From: Paracoccus halophilus
GTDB taxonomy: Bacteria; Pseudomonadota; Alphaproteobacteria; Rhodobacterales; Rhodobacteraceae
Direction of reading: 5' to 3'
Length of the DNA stretch: 64,000 nucleotides
NCBI RefSeq assembly: GCF_000763905.1
Contig: NZ_JRKN01000018.1
Span: forward strand, 1 to 64,000
Position 1 is the stretch's first letter; every line of letters starts with the position of its first letter. Shown here one piece after another: positions 59,971-64,000 of the stretch. The notes beneath the pieces are model-generated. The model ran no database searches. It was not told the DNA's origin and worked only from the letters and a program-made list of their open reading frames with translations. The translations under genes were made by a program, and so were the position numbers.

Positions 59971-59988
59971 ATGCCGCCCGCGCCGCAA

Positions 59989-60969
59989 TCACCGGCCGCG
60001 AATACGGGGATCCATCGCGTCCCGCAGCCCGTCGCCGATGTAGTTCACCGACAGCACCGTCAGGGAAATGAACGCGCCCGGCAGGATCACCCGCCAGGGA
60101 TACATCTGCATCTGGTCTACGGCGTCATAGAGCAGCCGCCCCCAGGTCGGGAAATCCGGCGGGAAGCCCAGCCCCAGAAAGCTCAGCGAGCTTTCGGTGA
60201 TGATCGCGGTCGCGATTCCCAGCGTCGCCGCCACCATGATCGGAGAGATGACATTGGGCAGCACATGGCGCAGGATCATCCGCGGCGCCGGCGTGCCGAT
60301 GGATTTCGCCGCCAGGATGAACTCGCGCTCTTTCAGACCCAGCACATCGCCGCGCACGATCCGCGCGGTCTGCATCCATGAGGTCACCCCGATGGCCGTG
60401 ACGATCAGCAGAAAGACCCCGCCGCCGGCGCCCAGCCGCTGGCTCAGCGGCTCGCGAAACAGCGTCACCATCAGCAGCAGCAGGGGCAGCAGGGGCAGCG
60501 CCAGGAACAGCTCGGTCAGGCGCATCAAGGGCGCATCCAGCCGCCGGAAATAGCCCGACAACACCCCGATCGCACTGCCCAGCGTCAGCGCGATGGCCAT
60601 GGCCACCAGCCCGACCGCGATCGACACCCGTCCGCCGGTCATCATTCGCGCAAGGATATCGCGGCCCAGCTGATCGGTGCCCAAGGGATGGGCGAGGGTA
60701 AAGCCCTGATTGCGCGCGCGGTAATCGACATAGGTCGCGTCGATGGTCCACAGCCAGGGGCCGATGCCGACGAACAGGATGATGCCCAGAAAGATCACCA
60801 GCGCCAGCATGGCGCCGCGATGGTTGCGGAACTGGTGCCAGATGTCGCGCCACTGGCTGCGCGAGGGCGCGCCCGCCGCGACCGGGTCGTCGGGCGGCAG
60901 GGCCTCGGCGCCCGGGGCGGCGGCATTGCTCACGCTTTCCTCGACCTGCTGGCCGCGCGGCTCAGTCAT
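59989..60969 (-). CDS. Peptide-type ABC transporter permease (OppC-like)
   Basis: The 326-residue inner-membrane permease has a cytoplasmic N-terminal tail rich in Ala/Pro, six helices and the EAA-loop region LAAKSIGTPAPRMILRHVLPN, which contacts the ATPase. Other OppC landmarks are HPLGTDQLGRDILARMMTGGRVS and SLSFLGLGFPPDFPTWGRLL. The ATG at 60969 lies 8 bases inside the oppB-like gene; an earlier in-frame ATG at 60996 is less likely. It is the last gene of this operon, and no ATPase gene follows. Confidence 0.93.
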   Translation of the reverse strand: MTEPRGQQVEESVSNAAAPGAEALPPDDPVAAGAPSRSQWRDIWHQFRNHRGAMLALVIFLGIILFVGIGPWLWTIDATYVDYRARNQGFTLAHPLGTDQLGRDILARMMTGGRVSIAVGLVAMAIALTLGSAIGVLSGYFRRLDAPLMRLTELFLALPLLPLLLLMVTLFREPLSQRLGAGGGVFLLIVTAIGVTSWMQTARIVRGDVLGLKEREFILAAKSIGTPAPRMILRHVLPNVISPIMVAATLGIATAIITESSLSFLGLGFPPDFPTWGRLLYDAVDQMQMYPWRVILPGAFISLTVLSVNYIGDGLRDAMDPRIRGR

Positions 60970-61969
60970 AGCGGATTCTCGGATCAAGAATGCCATAGGC
61001 CAGATCGGCGATCAGCGTGAAGCCGACGATCAGGATGGCAAAGATGAAGGTCAGCGTCAGCACCATGGGAATGTCATTGGCGTGAATGGCCAGGATCAGC
61101 AACTGCCCGATGCCGTTCACCTTGAAGACCTGCTCGGTGATCAGCGCGCCGCCGAACACGACCGGCAGCCCCAGTGCGATCACCGTGACCACCGGGATCA
61201 GCGAATTGCGCAGCACGTGTTTCAGCACCACGACCCGCTCGGACAGGCCTTTGGCGCGGGCGGTGCGCACATAATCCTGCCGCAGATTGTCCAGCATCGA
61301 GGCCCGCATGAAGCGGCTGATCTGGGCCGCGTTATACAGCGCCAACACCGCGACCGGCATCGCCATCTGCCGGACCTGAAAGACGAACGAGTCCCAGTCG
61401 GTGACCCGGTGCGTGGTGTCATAGATCGACGGAAACCATTGCAGCCTGATCCCGAAGACGATGATGAACACCACGCCGGTAAAGAAGGTCGGCAGCGAAA
61501 ACCCCACCATCGAGACAAAGGTCCCCAGCTGATCGAACCAGCTGTATTGCCGATAGGCCGAAAGGATGCCGATCGGGATCGCGATCAAAATCCCCGCCAG
61601 ATAGGACATACCGACCACGGTCAGCGTCTGCGGCAGGCGCTCGGCGATGATGTCAAAGACCGGCTGGCGCGACTGAAAGCTGATGACCCGCTGCATGCCC
61701 TGGCTGAAGTCGGTGCCGAAAGCCTGATCGAACCAGTAAAGCGGTTCGACCCAGAAGAACTGCTTCAGCCACAGGACGTAACGGATATACCAGGCCTGAC
61801 CCAGGCCCAGGGCTTCGCGCATGCGCGCCTTGACCTCGGGGGGGACGGTCAGCGGCACGTCGCCCAGGGGATCGCCCGGCGACGCCTCGAGCAGCAGGAA
61901 GATCACCAGCGAGATGAACAGCAAGGTGGGGATCGCCAGCAGCAGCCGGCGCAGCGCGAATGTCAGCAT
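60962..61969 (-). CDS. Peptide-type ABC transporter permease (OppB-like)
   Basis: The 335-residue permease shows the full OppB/DppB plan: RRLLLAIPTLLFISLVIFLLL as first helix, MREALGLGQAWYIRYVLWL, QTLTVVGMSYLAGILIAIPIGI, and the EAA loop DYVRTARAKGLSERVVVLKHVLRN (read in two parts). It ends GILDPRIRYD. GGAGG precedes the ATG at 61969. Its gene is intact, unlike the truncated homologue at 104-439. Confidence 0.95.
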   Translation of the reverse strand: MLTFALRRLLLAIPTLLFISLVIFLLLEASPGDPLGDVPLTVPPEVKARMREALGLGQAWYIRYVLWLKQFFWVEPLYWFDQAFGTDFSQGMQRVISFQSRQPVFDIIAERLPQTLTVVGMSYLAGILIAIPIGILSAYRQYSWFDQLGTFVSMVGFSLPTFFTGVVFIIVFGIRLQWFPSIYDTTHRVTDWDSFVFQVRQMAMPVAVLALYNAAQISRFMRASMLDNLRQDYVRTARAKGLSERVVVLKHVLRNSLIPVVTVIALGLPVVFGGALITEQVFKVNGIGQLLILAIHANDIPMVLTLTFIFAILIVGFTLIADLAYGILDPRIRYD

Positions 61970-62006
61970 ATCGCCTCCGTCCGGCGGGCGGCCCCGGCCG
62001 CGCGGT

Positions 62007-62216
62007 TCATTCGGCACGGCTCCAACCGGCGAGGTTCCACAGCTGCCCTTCCCAGCCGTTCGGCACGATGCCGTCCAGCGCGTTGACATGGGCCGGGACC
62101 ATGCCGCGATGGATCAGGGGCAGGGTATGATACCCCCGGGTGGTCGGTTGCGCGGCCAGTTCGCGCCGCAATCCGCGGCGCGTCTCGGGGCTGCTGCTCT
62201 GATGCAGCCGGCCGGA
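62007..62216 (-). pseudogene. C-terminal remnant of a second, tandem substrate-binding protein
   Basis: Just after the stop of the intact binding-protein gene, a 69-codon frame reads SSSPETRRGLRRELAAQ, then YHTLPLIHRGMVPAHVNALDGI and GQLWNLAGWSRAE before TGA. This lines up with the last 65 residues of the intact protein (DPAERGEMGQRLNDML, HSIIPLVYRGTASAHSNTLGGV, TELWNVADWYRVKE). It has no start or 5' part, being bounded by an in-frame TGA at 62217-62219. The simplest reading is a tandem binding-protein pair mostly deleted, perhaps by recombination between the copies. Confidence 0.8.
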
Positions 62217-62222
62217 TCAAGG

Positions 62223-63926
62223 TCATTCCTTGACGCGATACCAGTCCGCGACATTCCAGAGCTCGGTGTCCCAGGCGTTCAGCTGCACGCCGCCCAAGGT
62301 GTTGGAATGGGCCGAGGCGGTGCCGCGATAGACCAGCGGGATGATCGAATGGCTGTCCTTGGTCAGCATGTCGTTCAGCCGCTGGCCCATTTCGCCGCGT
62401 TCGGCCGGATCGACAATGCCGCTGAGCTCGGCGATCATCTTGTCATAGCCCTCGTCGCAGAAGCGGTTGATGTTCTCGCCCTGCCACTGGCTGTCCGGCC
62501 CCGGCGCCTTGTTGCAGGTGCGCTGCGCCAGATAGGGCTCGGGGTTCCCGCCCTCGAAGAAATTCGCAAGCATCTCGATATCGGCATAGAAGCGCTGGAA
62601 CGTGTCGGGCGAGCCGGGATCGCCGCCGAAATAGACCGAGGCGTCGATCACCTTCAGTTCCGTCTCGACCCCGATTTCCTGCCACCATTGCTTGATCAGC
62701 GCCTGAAAGTCCTGACGCACCGCGTTGACCGAGGTCTGGTAGAGCAGCGACAGGCGTTTGCCGTCCTTTTCGCGGATGCCGTCGGCGCCGGGCACCCAGC
62801 CGGCCTGATCCAGCAGGGCTTTCGCGCCCTCGATATCCTGGGTCAGGCATTCGGTATTGTCCGAGGCCCAGGCCTCGGGCGCGGGGATCAGGTTGCAGGT
62901 CGGCTTGCCGGCACTGCCATAGCCGATCTCGGTCAGCAGCTGGCGGTCGATGGCCATGGACAGCGCCTTGCGCACATTCGCGTCCGACAGGATCGGATGC
63001 GGGTGCTTCAGCGTCGAGCGTTCGCCCTCGGGCAGGCTGGACGAGGGATCGGTCATGTTCACCTCGAGCCGCTCGATCAGGCTGCCGAAGGCGGCCGAGA
63101 CCTTGCCCATGCCCTTGGCCTCCATCCCCTGCAGAACGTCGGGGGCAAGCTGCGTGTTCCAGGCGTAATCGAATTCGCCGGTTTCCAGCACCGATCGCGC
63201 GGCCGAGGCCGGATCGCCGCCGCCCTTCATCACCAGCGTGGCGAAGGCGGGCTTGTCGGGGTCGCGATATTCGGGATTGGCCTCGAAGGTGATCACGTCA
63301 TTGGTGCGGAACTCGGTCACCCGGAACGGGCCGGTGCCGATCGGGTTGAAATTCTCTTCGGTGCAGGTGGGCGCGGCCTCGCCGATGCAATTCTCGAACT
63401 GCGCCTTCTGGATGATCGGCGCCTGGCCGCTGACAAAGGCCGAAAACGGGTCGGGCCGCGGCGTGGTAAAGGTGACCCTGACGGTCAGATCGTCCACCGC
63501 CTCGACGCTTTCGACGCCCTCGAACTTGGCCAGCTGCGCGCAGCCGCCCTCGGGGCTCATGCAGTAATCGGCGGTAAAGACCACATCGGCCGAGGTCAGC
63601 GCCGTGCCGTCCGACCATTTCACGCCGGGCTTCAGCTTCCAGGTGACGCTTCGCAGATCCTCGGAGATGCCGCCATTCTCGACGCTGGGCACCTCGGCGG
63701 CGAGCCAGGCGACCACCTCGCCCTCGGGGGTGAAGCGCGCCAGAGGTTCCAGCACCATGCTGGCGGCGATAACGTCCTTGGTGCCGCCGGACAGATACAT
63801 GTTCATGGTCGAGGGGGCCTGCCACATGATGATATTGACCTGCCCGTCGCTGCCTCGTTCGGCGAAAGCGGCGGGGGCCATGGCGGCCGTCGCGACGGCG
63901 CCCATCATCAGCGTTTTCAGTTTCAT
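62223..63926 (-). CDS. Peptide-type ABC transporter substrate-binding protein (family 5, Cys-rich)
   Basis: The 567-residue periplasmic protein has a signal peptide (about 1-22, ending AAFA) and family-5 features such as YLSGGTKDVIAASMVLEPLARFTPEG, SVTWKLKPGVKWSDGTALTSADVVFT and NVRKALSMAIDRQLL (each read as short blocks). Unusually for a binding protein it has eight cysteines in four near pairs (YCMSPEGGC; NCIGEAAPTC; TCNLIP with TECLTQ; RTCNKAP with RFCDEG), suggesting four disulfides. The ATG at 63926 with AGGAG is preferred over the GTG at 63929. The ligand is not deducible. Confidence 0.93.
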   Translation of the reverse strand: MKLKTLMMGAVATAAMAPAAFAERGSDGQVNIIMWQAPSTMNMYLSGGTKDVIAASMVLEPLARFTPEGEVVAWLAAEVPSVENGGISEDLRSVTWKLKPGVKWSDGTALTSADVVFTADYCMSPEGGCAQLAKFEGVESVEAVDDLTVRVTFTTPRPDPFSAFVSGQAPIIQKAQFENCIGEAAPTCTEENFNPIGTGPFRVTEFRTNDVITFEANPEYRDPDKPAFATLVMKGGGDPASAARSVLETGEFDYAWNTQLAPDVLQGMEAKGMGKVSAAFGSLIERLEVNMTDPSSSLPEGERSTLKHPHPILSDANVRKALSMAIDRQLLTEIGYGSAGKPTCNLIPAPEAWASDNTECLTQDIEGAKALLDQAGWVPGADGIREKDGKRLSLLYQTSVNAVRQDFQALIKQWWQEIGVETELKVIDASVYFGGDPGSPDTFQRFYADIEMLANFFEGGNPEPYLAQRTCNKAPGPDSQWQGENINRFCDEGYDKMIAELSGIVDPAERGEMGQRLNDMLTKDSHSIIPLVYRGTASAHSNTLGGVQLNAWDTELWNVADWYRVKE

Positions 63927-64000
63927 CACTCTCTCCTGTTGCAGCTTGTCGGGGGCGGGGGAGGGTATCGGCGATGCAGGTCTGGCTGCGGCCCGTCTGG
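63927..64000. other. Window edge upstream of the binding-protein gene
   Basis: It contains the AGGAG ribosome site of the minus-strand binding-protein gene and presumably part of its promoter or of an upstream operon gene. Nothing else can be supported in 74 bases. Confidence 0.4.

Overview
This window is a GC-rich stretch of alphaproteobacterial chromosome. The gene repertoire and its arrangement point to the Rhodobacteraceae/Paracoccaceae, most likely Paracoccus or a close relative. The pointers are DUF2842 beside a thiamine pyrophosphokinase, a suf cluster with an extra cysteine desulfurase and Yip1-like genes, a glgP-glgB-glgC-glgA-glgX-malQ-pgm operon, PCu(A)C plus SCO, and a tctCBA transporter. 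The assignment rests on recognition of protein families, not on a search. Most of the window is well-kept core metabolism, with short scars of mobile DNA between blocks.

Layout. 1-2130: the end of an IS5-family element lies against a truncated peptide-ABC permease gene (oppB-like), followed upstream by its intact binding protein on the minus strand. 2602-5215: a secreted EF-hand protein with an Asp/Gly/Arg repeat tail, then a divergent DCC oxidoreductase/HTTM membrane protein pair. 5255-5793: an IS21 istA remnant and tRNA-Met(CAT). 6083-12003: an accessory operon of a GntR/UTRA regulator, a two-part metallophosphoesterase and a tripartite tricarboxylate transporter (tctCBA). 12327-15487: two unrecognised coupled genes, then tex. 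15552-17125 (minus): pdxY and a MOSC protein. 17379-20753: alkaline phosphatase behind a PHO-box-like array, then a small copper-delivery cluster (DUF2946-like, PCu(A)C, SCO). 20868-25417: pabB-pabC, then nadA-nadB. 25600-38505: a seven-gene glycogen operon in which every gene from glgC to pgm overlaps the next. 38584-42800: sirtuin, small secreted protein, copper chaperone, DMT exporter, lepA. 42939-52904: comM (minus), then coaBC running into a suf Fe-S assembly operon. 53126-59941: tRNA-Arg(CCG) with a recombinase remnant, alaS, DUF1330, DUF1127, purA, a flavodoxin-fold oxidoreductase, DUF2842 and thiamine pyrophosphokinase. 59989-63926 (minus): a second peptide-type ABC system (binding protein, oppB, oppC) containing the tail of a lost second binding-protein gene.

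How the genes work together. Glycogen is made by GlgC/GlgA/GlgB and broken down by GlgP/GlgX/MalQ, with Pgm linking both to glucose-6-phosphate. The suf genes mobilise cysteine sulfur and assemble Fe-S clusters, which NadA, among others, would use. PCu(A)C and SCO supply copper to cytochrome oxidase.

The best candidate for undescribed biology is the 6083-12003 operon. A metallophosphoesterase carrying an apparent second barrel-like domain is translationally coupled to its regulator and sits directly upstream of a TTT uptake system. Also worth pursuing are a GGATATTTG repeat placed at three of five convergent gene junctions, the unknown gene pair at 12327-13060, and the Asp/Gly/Arg repeat protein at 2602-3174.
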